A stretch of 14,646 bases of DNA from Colimorpha_A sp045533115 (GTDB lineage: Bacteria; Bacillota; Clostridia; Oscillospirales; CAG-272): the NCBI GenBank assembly GCA_045533115.1, contig JAZSHF010000028.1, positions 1 through 14,646 on the forward strand, given 5' to 3'. Positions 1 through 7,539 of this stretch are shown piece by piece. Both the position numbers and the translations under genes were made by a program. Position 1 is the first letter of the stretch; every line of letters begins with the position of its first letter. The notes under the pieces were generated by a model that saw only the letters and a list, made by a program, of their open reading frames with translations, did not search any database and was not told the origin of the DNA.

Positions 1-261
1 GGGATTCTCAAGGTCACCGAACTTCTTGCCGGTAACAGCTTCCATCTTTACGATGTAGTCCATGATCTCAGCCATAATTTCAGAGTTGATCTGACGGCCG
101 TCCTCATAGTACTGAGTACAAGCTTCGGTCGAAATAGTGAAGCCCTGGGGAACAGGAAGACCGATGTTGGTCATCTCTGCGAGGTTTGCACCCTTACCGC
201 CAAGGATCTCACGCATATTTGCGTTACCCTCGGAGAAGAGGTAGCAATACTTTTTTGCCAT
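1..261 (-). CDS. ppdK: Pyruvate, phosphate dikinase, N-terminal 87 residues (runs off left edge)
   Basis: PPDK interconverts pyruvate, ATP and phosphate with PEP, AMP and pyrophosphate; in anaerobic Clostridia it serves PPi-linked glycolysis or gluconeogenesis in the cytosol. Read on the minus strand from ATG at 261-259, the protein starts MAKKYCYLFSEGNANMRE and continues with the conserved ILGGKGANLAEM (residues 19-30) and GLPVPQGFTISTEAC. These are the opening of the ATP-grasp nucleotide-binding domain, and K23 is in the position of the ATP-binding lysine. The ribosome site GGAGG (minus strand, about 271-276) supports this start. The remaining roughly 790 residues of a normal PPDK, including the swivelling phosphohistidine and PEP domains, lie outside the window. 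Transcription is divergent from pth. The family call is secure; intactness of the gene cannot be judged. Confidence 0.95.
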   Translation of the reverse strand, partial: MAKKYCYLFSEGNANMREILGGKGANLAEMTNIGLPVPQGFTISTEACTQYYEDGRQINSEIMAEIMDYIVKMEAVTGKKFGDLENP

Positions 262-315
262 AGTTATAAATCCTCCAATTTTATATTCGCAAAATTTATA
301 TTTTGTCCACCCGAT

Positions 316-344
316 ATTTTAACATAAAAATCCCAATATTTCCA
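316..344 (-). promoter_or_regulatory. Candidate sigma-A promoter for ppdK
   Basis: On the minus strand TGGAAA (344-339) is followed, after 17 bases, by TAAAAT (321-316), preceded by TGT, which makes an extended -10. The -35 matches consensus at four of six positions. Transcription would begin near 309, giving a leader of about 48 bases before the ATG at 261. In such AT-rich DNA chance matches are common, so this is a moderate call. Confidence 0.45.
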
Positions 345-514
345 TTGTTTTCGTAATTGTTTACAAACTTTTAATAAATTGAGACGACTGTTCAAAATAT
401 CACCGTAATCAAATGTATTATTGTGCAAATTACCAACAATTTCATTTTTAACGCCATTTATCGAATTTGCAGATATAACAAATTGTAAATTTATTTTATG
501 TCGTGAATTTCTGC

Positions 515-543
515 TTGAAAAATTCTTTGCTATGTAATATAAT
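515..543 (+). promoter_or_regulatory. Sigma-A promoter for pth-mfd-foldase unit
   Basis: TTGAAA (515-520), a 17-base spacer and a perfect TATAAT (538-543). The expected transcription start is near 550, about 55 bases upstream of the pth ATG. It is the best promoter match in the divergent region and is correctly placed for the rightward genes. Confidence 0.8.
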
Positions 544-551
544 GTTTGTAA

Positions 552-567
552 GCGGACGAAAGTCCGC
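552..567 (+). promoter_or_regulatory. GAAA-capped hairpin at 5' end of pth leader
   Basis: GCGGAC and GTCCGC form a perfect 6-bp GC-rich stem closed by the GNRA tetraloop GAAA. It lies within a few bases of the predicted transcription start (about 550), so the mRNA would begin with this structure. It is followed by CTTTGGTC rather than a clean U-run, which makes a terminator unlikely. A 5' stabilising stem or weak pause site is more plausible; the role is inferred. Confidence 0.5.
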
Positions 568-604
568 CTTTGGTCGTTCTAAAATATCGTTATAAGGAAC
601 TGAT

Positions 605-1225
605 ATGGCTAATATATTTGATCTCTTTAAGAAAATTGAATCGGAGCGTGAGCCGCTCAAGCCAATAACTCACATTTTGGCAGGGCTCGGTAATCCCGGA
701 AAGGAATATGAGAAAACCCGGCATAACGCGGGCTTTATGGCACTTGACCTTTACTGCAGAAGAAATGGGATTTCAGTTACCCGCGCTAAATTCAATTCAC
801 TGACAGCGGAAGCCGACATTGGCTGCAAACGTGTTCTTATCATTAAGCCGCAGCTTTATATGAACCGTTCGGGCGAAGCGATTCGTGATGCCGCAAATTT
901 TTATAAGATCCCCCCCGAGAACATTGTCGTGATTTCTGACGATGTACAGCTTGACGTTGGAAAAATTCGCGTAAGAAGAAAGGGAAGTGACGGCGGTCAA
1001 AAGGGACTTCGGGATATAATTTATCAGCTTTCGAGCGATGCGTTTCCGCGTCTGCGAATAGGTGTCGGCAAGCTGCCTTCGGGCGGTAATATGGTTAGCT
1101 GGGTGCTTGGAAAAATTCCGAGCGAGCTTGACTATGATTTTAACACAGCGTTAAACAATGCCGCTGATGCTATCCCTCTTCTTATTGAGGGCAAGATTGA
1201 CGAAGCTATGTGTAAGTATAACTGA
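605..1225 (+). CDS. pth: Peptidyl-tRNA hydrolase
   Basis: This cytosolic enzyme cleaves the ester bond of peptidyl-tRNAs dropped from ribosomes, recycling tRNA. The 206-residue protein has GLGNPG (27-32, N30), the catalytic histidine in TRHNAG (H40), YMN (N87) and SDD (D112, counterpart of E. coli D93). Residues 1-22 are an extension relative to E. coli Pth, which begins almost directly at the GLGNPG strand; similar extensions occur in clostridial Pth proteins. The loop that in E. coli reads GGHNG (H113, N114) reads GGQKG here (Q132, K133), so two substrate-contacting residues differ. AAGGAA at 594-599 precedes the ATG by 5 bases. It is the first gene after the 515-543 promoter, and its TGA is separated by one base from the mfd ATG. 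The family call is secure. Confidence 0.95.
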   Translation: MANIFDLFKKIESEREPLKPITHILAGLGNPGKEYEKTRHNAGFMALDLYCRRNGISVTRAKFNSLTAEADIGCKRVLIIKPQLYMNRSGEAIRDAANFYKIPPENIVVISDDVQLDVGKIRVRRKGSDGGQKGLRDIIYQLSSDAFPRLRIGVGKLPSGGNMVSWVLGKIPSELDYDFNTALNNAADAIPLLIEGKIDEAMCKYN

Positions 1226-1226
1226 T

Positions 1227-4200
1227 ATGAATTTCATTTCAAATATTCTAAATAGAGAGCGCGAATACAATGAGATGCTTTCGACCGTAAAGGAACAAAT
1301 GACGGCTCGTGTTCCGCATCCTTCGCGTTTGGTAGGTTTGTGCGACGGTGCCCGCAACGCCATTTTTGCTTCGGTAATTGACGATCTGCGAAAGAACGGT
1401 GCAAAGCCGCTCTTGCTCCTCGTTCCCGATGAAAAAGAGGTTTTGCGCGCCTTTAACGCCTTTACAGCGCTCGGGCTTAATGCAAAGACGTACAGCTACC
1501 GAGATTTTGTTTTTTATAACATTTCAGCCTCCCGTGAGTATGAGCACGAGAGGTTAGGCGTGCTTCATTCTGTTCTCGACGGAAGTTGTGACGTTGTTAT
1601 CACAACTCCCGACGCTGCGCTGCAATATACAATGCCGAAGTCGAGGCTTGAAGCATCTACGTTTAATCTTTCCGTAAACGGTTCAGCAGACATGGCAATG
1701 CTCAGAGAAATGCTTGTTTCATCGGGGTATCAGAGCGTTGATATGGTCGATGGCGTTGGACAGTTCTCCTTCCGCGGCGGAATTCTTGATGTGTTCCCGG
1801 CCGGAAGCGAGAACCCTGTTCGTTTAGAGTTCTTTGGCGACGATATCGACAGCATCGGTCTCTTTGATATTATTACGCAAAGAAGGATAGAGCCCGTCGA
1901 CGAGGTTAAAATTACGCCGTCAAGAGAAATAATAGTCGACGACGAAGCAAAGCAGCGAATTGCCTCTACCGTTAAGTTACTTATAAAGAAAGCAAAATCA
2001 GAACAGTCAAAGGACGTATTGAGTGCCGAACTTGAGGCGGTCAATACCAATGGCGAGCTTCGTTTTGCCGACAAATATATTTCGTTGATTTACGAAAACC
2101 CACAGACGCTTCTTGACTATTTCGGGCAGGACTCGGTTATTCTCTGCCGTGAATATAACGCATGTCTTGATAGGGTACATTCCTATGAATGGCACACGAA
2201 GCAAAACGTTACCTCGCTTCTCGAGGAGGGGTTGATTGCAGCTTCATACGCTAATTTCGGCGGAGATGCTGAAGATGTGTCAAAATTTGTTTCAACTCAT
2301 TCAGGCGTTATAGCCGATTCATTTATGAGCAGTATTGCCGATATGCGCTTTGCAGCCATATTCAGCATGAGTACAAAGCAGACCGTATCTTACGCGGAAA
2401 ATTTCGAGCTTTTGGCAGAGGATCTCCGTTCATATATAAACGGAGGATTCAATTCCGTCGTTCTTTGCGAAAATGAAATAATGGCTAAAAACTTATCTTC
2501 AATGCTTCGCAAGGAAGAAATCAACGCCATAGTAGTTGACGACCGCTTCGAGTTTGACGGAGTCGGTAACGTTGTCATCACATCAGGCATAACCTTGCCG
2601 GGATTTGAACTGACCGTTTCCAAGTATGCGCTCTTATCAACTTTTGCGTCGGGCAGCACATATAATTCTGCACAGTTTAAGAGCAGAAAGTCAAAAACAA
2701 AGAAAAAATCCGCGCGCGAAAAAATAATGTCTTACGCAGATCTTGCCGAGGGAGATTACGTTGTACACGTTACACACGGTATAGGAATGTTCCTTGGGAT
2801 TCAGAGCGTAACGGTTGACGGAGTAACGCGTGACTACATTAAAATAAAGTACGCCGGAACAGATGTGATATATCTGCCATGCGAGCAGCTTGACAGTCTT
2901 TCGAAATATATCGGCGCAAAGGGCGAGGACGGAACGCTTAAGCTTTCGAGAATCGGCGGTACCGAATGGGGTAAGACCAAGAGGCAGGCAAAGGCGGCGG
3001 CAAAGGAAATGGCGAAGGAGCTTATTCAGCTTTATGCCGAGCGTCAAAGACGTCCGGGATTTGCCTTCCTGCCCGACGACGATATGCAAAGAGATTTTGA
3101 GGCGGCTTTTCCTTACGAGGAAACCGACGGTCAGCTTACTGCGATTTCAGAGGTGAAGCGTGATATGGAAACGCCAAGGCCGATGGACCGTTTGCTGTGC
3201 GGCGACGTAGGTTTCGGCAAGACAGAGGTTGCTCTCCGTTCGGCTTTCAAGGCTGTTGAGTCGGGAAAACAGGTTGCAATACTCGTACCAACTACGATCC
3301 TTGCTCTCCAGCATTATCAGACGCTTTTGTCGAGATTGCGCGGATTTCCTGTAAAGGTTGATATGCTCTCGCGCTTCCGTACTCCAAAGCAGCAGCAGGA
3401 AACTCTGCGAAGAGTTCGACGCGGTGAGGTTGATATCATCGTCGGAACACATAGGATCGTCTCCAAGGACGTAGTTTTTAAGGATCTCGGTCTTGTAATT
3501 ATAGACGAGGAACAGCGCTTCGGTGTTGCTGCCAAGGAAAAGCTCCGTCAGCTTTCCTCGGGCGTTGACACCCTGACGCTTACCGCAACGCCTATTCCGA
3601 GAACGCTTAATATGGCAATGAGCGGAATACGCGATATGTCGGTTCTCGAAGAGGCACCGAACGACCGTGTGCCTGTTCAGACATACGTTCTCGAATATGA
3701 CGAAATGATACTTTCCGATGCGATTGCCAAGGAGCTAAGGCGCGGCGGTCAAGTATTTTATCTGCACAATCGCGTCGACAATATGGCTGACGTATATGCA
3801 AAGGTATCTCAGTTAGCGCCCGACGCGAGAATAGCCGTGGCACACGGAAAAATGGATAAGGAAGAGCTGTCGGATATTTGGAGATCAATGCTCGAGGGTG
3901 ATATCGACGTTCTTATAAGCACGACGATAATTGAGGCAGGTGTTGACGTTCCCAATGCAAACACGCTGATTATCGAAAACGCCGACCGTCTCGGACTTTC
4001 TCAGCTTCATCAGATCCGAGGAAGGATCGGACGCTCATCACGCCGCGCGTACGCGTATTTTACCTATCAAAAAGGAAAGGTGCTTACCGAGATTGCGTCA
4101 AAGCGTCTCGGTGCTATTCGAGAATATACGGAGTTTGGTTCGGGCTTCAAAGTAGCACTGCGCGACCTTGAGATTCGCGGTGCGGGAAATATTCTCGGTT

Positions 4201-4763
4201 CAGAACAGCACGGACATATCGAAAACATTGGCTACGATATGTATATGAGAATATTGAACGAGGCGATTCTCGAAGAAAAAGGCGTGGTTCAAAAGGAAAA
4301 GACGGAATGCGCCGTTGAGATGAATGTCAGTGCGTATATTCCCGAAAGCTATATCAAAAGCCCCGTACAGCGAATTGACGTTTATAAGAAGATCTCGTTA
4401 ATAGAGAACATTGCCGACAAAATGGACGTAATCGACGAGCTTCTCGACAGATACGGCGATCTGCCAAGGTCTGTCTCTGCGCTACTTGACGTTTCGCTTT
4501 TGCGCGCCTGCGGGTCGGTGTGCGGTATAAACAAGATCGTTAAAAGAGGCAGCTCCGTTCTGTTTTATCCCGAAAAAATGGATATCAGGATCTGGTCGAT
4601 GCTGACAGCAGACCGCAAGGGTGCTATTCTTATGACTCTTGAGCTGAAGCCGTACGTTACACTTCGCACAAAGGCGGGCGACGACGTTTTCAAAAAGGCG
4701 ATTGAGCTTCTGACTGATTATCAAACCATTATGAATACCACCGAATCGGAGGAAAATAAATGA
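1227..4763 (+). CDS. mfd: Transcription-repair coupling factor Mfd
   Basis: Mfd is a DNA translocase that pushes stalled RNA polymerase off DNA and recruits UvrA for strand-specific excision repair. The 1178 residues cover the usual domain order: a UvrB-like N-terminal module (about 1-490, with FRGGILDVFP at 182-191); the CarD-like RNA-polymerase-interaction domain (about 500-570, opening DLAEGDYVVH at 505); RecG-like helicase lobes with Walker A GDVGFGKT (659-666), DEEQ (760-763) and motif VI QIRGRIGR (929-936); and a C-terminal regulatory domain (about 1010-1178). Start choice: ATG 1227 follows the pth TGA by one base (TGATATG) and gives a normal family N-terminus. The reading frame stays open back to 1158, but that would add 23 residues translated from inside pth. 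No Shine-Dalgarno precedes 1227, so translation is probably coupled to pth. The gene ends in an ATGA overlap with the next one. Confidence 0.97.
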   Translation: MNFISNILNREREYNEMLSTVKEQMTARVPHPSRLVGLCDGARNAIFASVIDDLRKNGAKPLLLLVPDEKEVLRAFNAFTALGLNAKTYSYRDFVFYNISASREYEHERLGVLHSVLDGSCDVVITTPDAALQYTMPKSRLEASTFNLSVNGSADMAMLREMLVSSGYQSVDMVDGVGQFSFRGGILDVFPAGSENPVRLEFFGDDIDSIGLFDIITQRRIEPVDEVKITPSREIIVDDEAKQRIASTVKLLIKKAKSEQSKDVLSAELEAVNTNGELRFADKYISLIYENPQTLLDYFGQDSVILCREYNACLDRVHSYEWHTKQNVTSLLEEGLIAASYANFGGDAEDVSKFVSTHSGVIADSFMSSIADMRFAAIFSMSTKQTVSYAENFELLAEDLRSYINGGFNSVVLCENEIMAKNLSSMLRKEEINAIVVDDRFEFDGVGNVVITSGITLPGFELTVSKYALLSTFASGSTYNSAQFKSRKSKTKKKSAREKIMSYADLAEGDYVVHVTHGIGMFLGIQSVTVDGVTRDYIKIKYAGTDVIYLPCEQLDSLSKYIGAKGEDGTLKLSRIGGTEWGKTKRQAKAAAKEMAKELIQLYAERQRRPGFAFLPDDDMQRDFEAAFPYEETDGQLTAISEVKRDMETPRPMDRLLCGDVGFGKTEVALRSAFKAVESGKQVAILVPTTILALQHYQTLLSRLRGFPVKVDMLSRFRTPKQQQETLRRVRRGEVDIIVGTHRIVSKDVVFKDLGLVIIDEEQRFGVAAKEKLRQLSSGVDTLTLTATPIPRTLNMAMSGIRDMSVLEEAPNDRVPVQTYVLEYDEMILSDAIAKELRRGGQVFYLHNRVDNMADVYAKVSQLAPDARIAVAHGKMDKEELSDIWRSMLEGDIDVLISTTIIEAGVDVPNANTLIIENADRLGLSQLHQIRGRIGRSSRRAYAYFTYQKGKVLTEIASKRLGAIREYTEFGSGFKVALRDLEIRGAGNILGSEQHGHIENIGYDMYMRILNEAILEEKGVVQKEKTECAVEMNVSAYIPESYIKSPVQRIDVYKKISLIENIADKMDVIDELLDRYGDLPRSVSALLDVSLLRACGSVCGINKIVKRGSSVLFYPEKMDIRIWSMLTADRKGAILMTLELKPYVTLRTKAGDDVFKKAIELLTDYQTIMNTTESEENK

Positions 4764-5878
4764 AGTCGTTTATAAAACTCGTATCAGCCGTACTTGTTGC
4801 GGCAATGATCGTCCCGCTTGCGCTCACTTCCTGCGGGTACCGCTCCAAGTATGACACGGTAATGGAATATAACGGGATCAAGCTAACCGAGGAATTCTAT
4901 AATTATTGGATCTCGACCTATAAGCGCAACATACTTGCATCTTATACAGACGCATCGGATACGGAGGAATTTTGGAATTCGATGTTTGATGAGACGAGAA
5001 CGGTCGAGGAATATTTTACCGAGCTTCTTAACGAGGAAATCACAAATTACCTTATTTCTCAGGATCTCTATAAAAGATACAAGCTCAAGCTATTGTCTGC
5101 AACGAAAAAATCTATTAAAAACGACATCAAGGAAAAGATCGAATTTTACGGCGGACGGGGAAGCCTTAACGCTACGCTTTCAAAAATGATGCTGAACATC
5201 GACGCTCTCGAACAGATCTATTTGTGGGAAGCAAAGCACGACTACGTATACGAAACACTGTTTGGCGAAGGAGGCCCCCTTGAGATTACCGACGAGGTTC
5301 TTATCAATTACTATGAGAAGCATTATACGAGGATCAAATACGTAGTCTTTTATACTACCGACATCGAAACCGATGAAAACGGCAACTATCTATACGACGA
5401 TCAGGGTAATTTGATATCCAAGCCCCTTACAGAGGCGCAGCTTGCGGCAAAGAACAAAAAAATAAGTGAATTCAAAGCCAAGCTTGATGCCGGAGTAGAT
5501 TTTGATACGCTCATCGACGATTACAGCGAATACGATACATCCTCGTATCCGAGCGGCTTCTTTATATCCGAGAATGATCTCGATATTTGGGGCACAGAGA
5601 TATTCAAGGCAGTAAAAGGCGCAAAGGTCGGTGATGTCGTCTCCGTAACCGAGGAAGAGGCTGTATTCTATATTCAGATCTGTGAGCTTACACCGTTTGC
5701 CGATCTATCAGATGCCGACATCACGCAGTTGACTAATCTGAAGTTCACCGAATATGCGACAAGAGCTGTCTACCGAGACTTCTATTCCGGTCTTTCCGAA
5801 AAGGTTAAGATCAATAAAAAAGTGATTAGCAAATATAGGCTTTCGCAGGTTAAACCGAACCCCCACTATTCAATATAA
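4760..5878 (+). CDS. PrsA/SurA-like foldase lipoprotein with degenerate parvulin domain
   Basis: This is a probable surface-anchored chaperone helping secreted proteins fold outside the membrane. The 372-residue protein has a type II signal peptide: K2/K6, a hydrophobic core at about 7-22 and lipobox LTSC with C25 as the lipidated cysteine. Residues 28-170 are helical and SurA-N-like. From ITDEVLINYY (176) through RIKYVVF (191-197) to about 305 the pattern resembles a PPIC/parvulin domain (AGVDFDTLIDDYSE, then the G.F, VGDVV and FYIQI segments), but the usual active-site histidine after the first strand is absent, so prolyl isomerase activity is doubtful. GGAGG (4748-4752) sits 7 bases before the ATG, which overlaps the mfd stop as ATGA. 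No GC-rich terminator follows; only A/T runs do. A general foldase-type lipoprotein is likely; the exact substrate is unknown. Confidence 0.75.
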   Translation: MKSFIKLVSAVLVAAMIVPLALTSCGYRSKYDTVMEYNGIKLTEEFYNYWISTYKRNILASYTDASDTEEFWNSMFDETRTVEEYFTELLNEEITNYLISQDLYKRYKLKLLSATKKSIKNDIKEKIEFYGGRGSLNATLSKMMLNIDALEQIYLWEAKHDYVYETLFGEGGPLEITDEVLINYYEKHYTRIKYVVFYTTDIETDENGNYLYDDQGNLISKPLTEAQLAAKNKKISEFKAKLDAGVDFDTLIDDYSEYDTSSYPSGFFISENDLDIWGTEIFKAVKGAKVGDVVSVTEEEAVFYIQICELTPFADLSDADITQLTNLKFTEYATRAVYRDFYSGLSEKVKINKKVISKYRLSQVKPNPHYSI

Positions 5879-5905
5879 AAAATTTTTATTTTTTTCAAAA
5901 ACCCC

Positions 5906-5934
5906 TTGATTTTCGGATCGGGTTGTGCTACAAT
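5906..5934 (+). promoter_or_regulatory. Extended -10 promoter for the rimP-infB operon
   Basis: TTGATT (5906-5911), a 17-base spacer ending in TGC, then TACAAT (5929-5934). The TG one base before the -10 makes it an extended -10 promoter. Transcription would start near 5941, giving a leader of about 79 bases before the rimP GTG. Short inverted arms AACCC (5900-5904) and GGGTT (5920-5924) overlap the -35 and spacer. Confidence 0.8.
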
Positions 5935-5959
5935 AGCATCGTAAACTAAAATACGGAGT

Positions 5960-5989
5960 ATTAAGAGTAGGTTGACGCCTACTCTTAAT
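5960..5989 (+). promoter_or_regulatory. 12-bp leader hairpin upstream of rimP (possible attenuator)
   Basis: ATTAAGAGTAGG pairs perfectly with CCTACTCTTAAT around the six-base loop TTGACG. The tail TCTTTCTTT (5990-5998) is U-rich but interrupted by C, so as a terminator it would be imperfect, as expected of an attenuator or pause rather than a full stop. It starts about 20 bases into the predicted transcript and ends 30 bases before the GTG of rimP, leaving the rimP ribosome site (GAGGTGAT, 6009-6016) free. NusA, encoded downstream, acts on just such hairpins, so autoregulation is a reasonable hypothesis but is not shown here. Confidence 0.6.
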
Positions 5990-6019
5990 TCTTTCTTTGA
6001 GACAAATTGAGGTGATATA

Positions 6020-6487
6020 GTGGCAAATGCAAAAAAGAATATTGCCGACACAGTCTGGGACTTGATCCTGCCGACAGTAAACGAGCTCGGTTGTTCGCTT
6101 TGGGATGTTGAATACGTCAAGGAAGGCGCACGCCAGATTCTCCGCATTACCATCGACAAGGAAAACGGCGTAGACATCAATGACTGCGAAGCGGTACACC
6201 GCGGGATCGATCCGATACTTGATGAACAGGATCCAATTCCGGTTCAGTATTATCTTGAAGTCTCCTCACCCGGAGTAGAGAGGGCCCTAACACGCCCCTT
6301 CCATTTTGAGGTTTGTCAGGGACAAAAGATAGACGTAAAGCTATTTACCGCAATAAACGGACAAAAGCAATACGGTGGTATTTTGAACGGATACAGCGAG
6401 GAAGAAAAAACTGTGACAGTTGATGACGTTAAAATTCCGCTCGATAAGGTAGCGAGAATAAATTTACATTTTGAATTCGAAGATTAA
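6020..6487 (+). CDS. rimP: Ribosome maturation factor RimP
   Basis: RimP binds the free 30S precursor and helps its late assembly. The 155-residue protein has the N-terminal alpha/beta domain with the hallmark YLEVSSPGVER (78-88), followed by an SH3-like C-terminal domain (about 92-155) with VTVDDVKIPLDKVARINL. Length is typical of the family. The start is GTG at 6020, preceded by a strong ribosome site GAGGTGAT (6009-6016), with 7 bases from the GAGG core; no ATG fits better. It is the first gene of the rimP-nusA-ylxR-ylxQ-infB operon, an order well known from Firmicutes, and is transcribed from the promoter at 5906-5934 through a hairpin-containing leader. Confidence 0.95.
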   Translation: MANAKKNIADTVWDLILPTVNELGCSLWDVEYVKEGARQILRITIDKENGVDINDCEAVHRGIDPILDEQDPIPVQYYLEVSSPGVERALTRPFHFEVCQGQKIDVKLFTAINGQKQYGGILNGYSEEEKTVTVDDVKIPLDKVARINLHFEFED

Positions 6488-6510
6488 CCAACAGGAGGAA
6501 TAAAGAAAAA

Positions 6511-7539
6511 ATGAACGCAGAATTTTTTGAAGCACTCGACCTTCTCGAAAAGCAGAAGGGAATACCGAAGGAGTATATGCTCGAAAGAGTAGAAGCGGCA
6601 CTTATCAATGCCTTTGCAAAGGATCAGGGTCCAAACGCTCAGGTTCGCATCGTTCTCGATCCCGAAAAGAAGGAAGTACAGATGTACCGTCTTTATCAGG
6701 TTGTTGAGGAGGTTGAGGATCCCGAAACCCAGCTTACCGTTGAGCAAGCAAAGAAGGTTAGCCGCCGTTATAAGCTCGGAACCGTTGCCGAGGTAAAGAT
6801 GGACACCAAGAACTTCCGCCGTCTCAGCGCAACCACGGCAAAACAGGTAATCATTCAGGGCATAAGAGAAGCAGAGCGCGGAATGCTAATTAAAGAATAT
6901 GAGGATAAGCGCGGTGAGATCATTACCGCAACCGTACTTCGCACCGATGAAGTAACCGGAAACGTTACGGTTGACACCGGCACGTCTATTGCAACCCTTA
7001 TCAAGGGCGAGCAGATCCCCGGTGATGCTTTCAAGGACGGCGAAAGAATTAAGGTGTTCGTTACCGAGGTCAAAAAGGAGAGCCGCGGACCTCTCGTAAC
7101 CCTTTCGAGAACCCATCCCGGTCTTGTCAAGCGCCTTTTTGAGCTTGAAGTTCCTGAAGTACAGGACGGAACCGTTGTAATCAAGAACGTGACGAGAGAA
7201 GCAGGCTCAAGAAGCAAGGTCGCCGTTTGTTCAAATGACGAGACGGTTGACGCAGTAGGCTCCTGCATCGGTAACCGCAGTATGCGTATCAATACCATTA
7301 TAGGCGAGCTTGGCGGAGAAAAAATTGATATAATCAGATATAGCGAGGATCCAGCAGAATTTATAGCAGCATCCCTTTCTCCCGCAACCGTAAACGACGT
7401 AGTGCTTGAAGGCGAAAAAATCTGCCGCGTATACGTTGACGCCGACCAGCTTTCACTTGCAATAGGCAAGGAAGGTCAGAACGCGCGTCTTGCGGCAAGA
7501 CTTACCGGCTTCAAAATTGATATAAAAGTCAGCGAGTGA
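6511..7539 (+). CDS. nusA: Transcription termination/antitermination factor NusA
   Basis: NusA rides on elongating RNA polymerase and modulates pausing, intrinsic termination and antitermination. The 342-residue protein has an N-terminal RNAP-binding domain (about 1-125, opening MNAEFFEALDLLEKQKGIPK), an S1 domain (about 134-198), KH1 (about 200-275) and KH2 (about 276-342, with LAIGKEGQNARLAARLTG, GKEG 319-322). It stops after KH2, so it is the short Gram-positive form without the acidic repeats of E. coli NusA. Odd point: the KH1 loop reads G254-N-R-S257 (SCIGNRSMRI), where most NusA proteins have GxxG. AGGAGG at 6493-6498 lies 12 bases before the ATG, a long spacing, and no nearer start exists. 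Its TGA overlaps the GTG of ylxR. Confidence 0.96.
   Translation: MNAEFFEALDLLEKQKGIPKEYMLERVEAALINAFAKDQGPNAQVRIVLDPEKKEVQMYRLYQVVEEVEDPETQLTVEQAKKVSRRYKLGTVAEVKMDTKNFRRLSATTAKQVIIQGIREAERGMLIKEYEDKRGEIITATVLRTDEVTGNVTVDTGTSIATLIKGEQIPGDAFKDGERIKVFVTEVKKESRGPLVTLSRTHPGLVKRLFELEVPEVQDGTVVIKNVTREAGSRSKVAVCSNDETVDAVGSCIGNRSMRINTIIGELGGEKIDIIRYSEDPAEFIAASLSPATVNDVVLEGEKICRVYVDADQLSLAIGKEGQNARLAARLTGFKIDIKVSE

Larger units (their letters stand above)
262..604. other. Divergent intergenic region between ppdK and pth
   Basis: An AT-rich stretch of 343 bases with no credible coding ORF on either strand. It holds the ppdK ribosome site (271-276), a small AT-rich inverted repeat CAAAAT/ATTTTG at 290-305 in the ppdK leader, a candidate leftward promoter (316-344), a clear rightward promoter (515-543) and a hairpin at 552-567. 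Nothing structured is visible in about 345-510 beyond A/T runs. Confidence 0.7.

Noticed and set aside
1158..1226. Upstream extension of the mfd reading frame by 23 residues
   Set aside because: It lies wholly inside pth, has no ribosome site and is not typical of the Mfd N-terminus; ATG 1227 directly after the pth stop fits better.
5876..5900. Possible terminator after the foldase gene
   Set aside because: Only A and T runs with no GC-containing stem; not a credible intrinsic terminator.
5972..6010. Short TTG-initiated leader-peptide ORF within the rimP leader
   Set aside because: No well-placed ribosome site and no run of codons that would suggest an amino-acid-sensing leader peptide.
6855..7469. 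204-codon minus-strand ORF opposite nusA
   Set aside because: A shadow of nusA codon usage; the protein is Ser/Thr/Val-rich without motifs.
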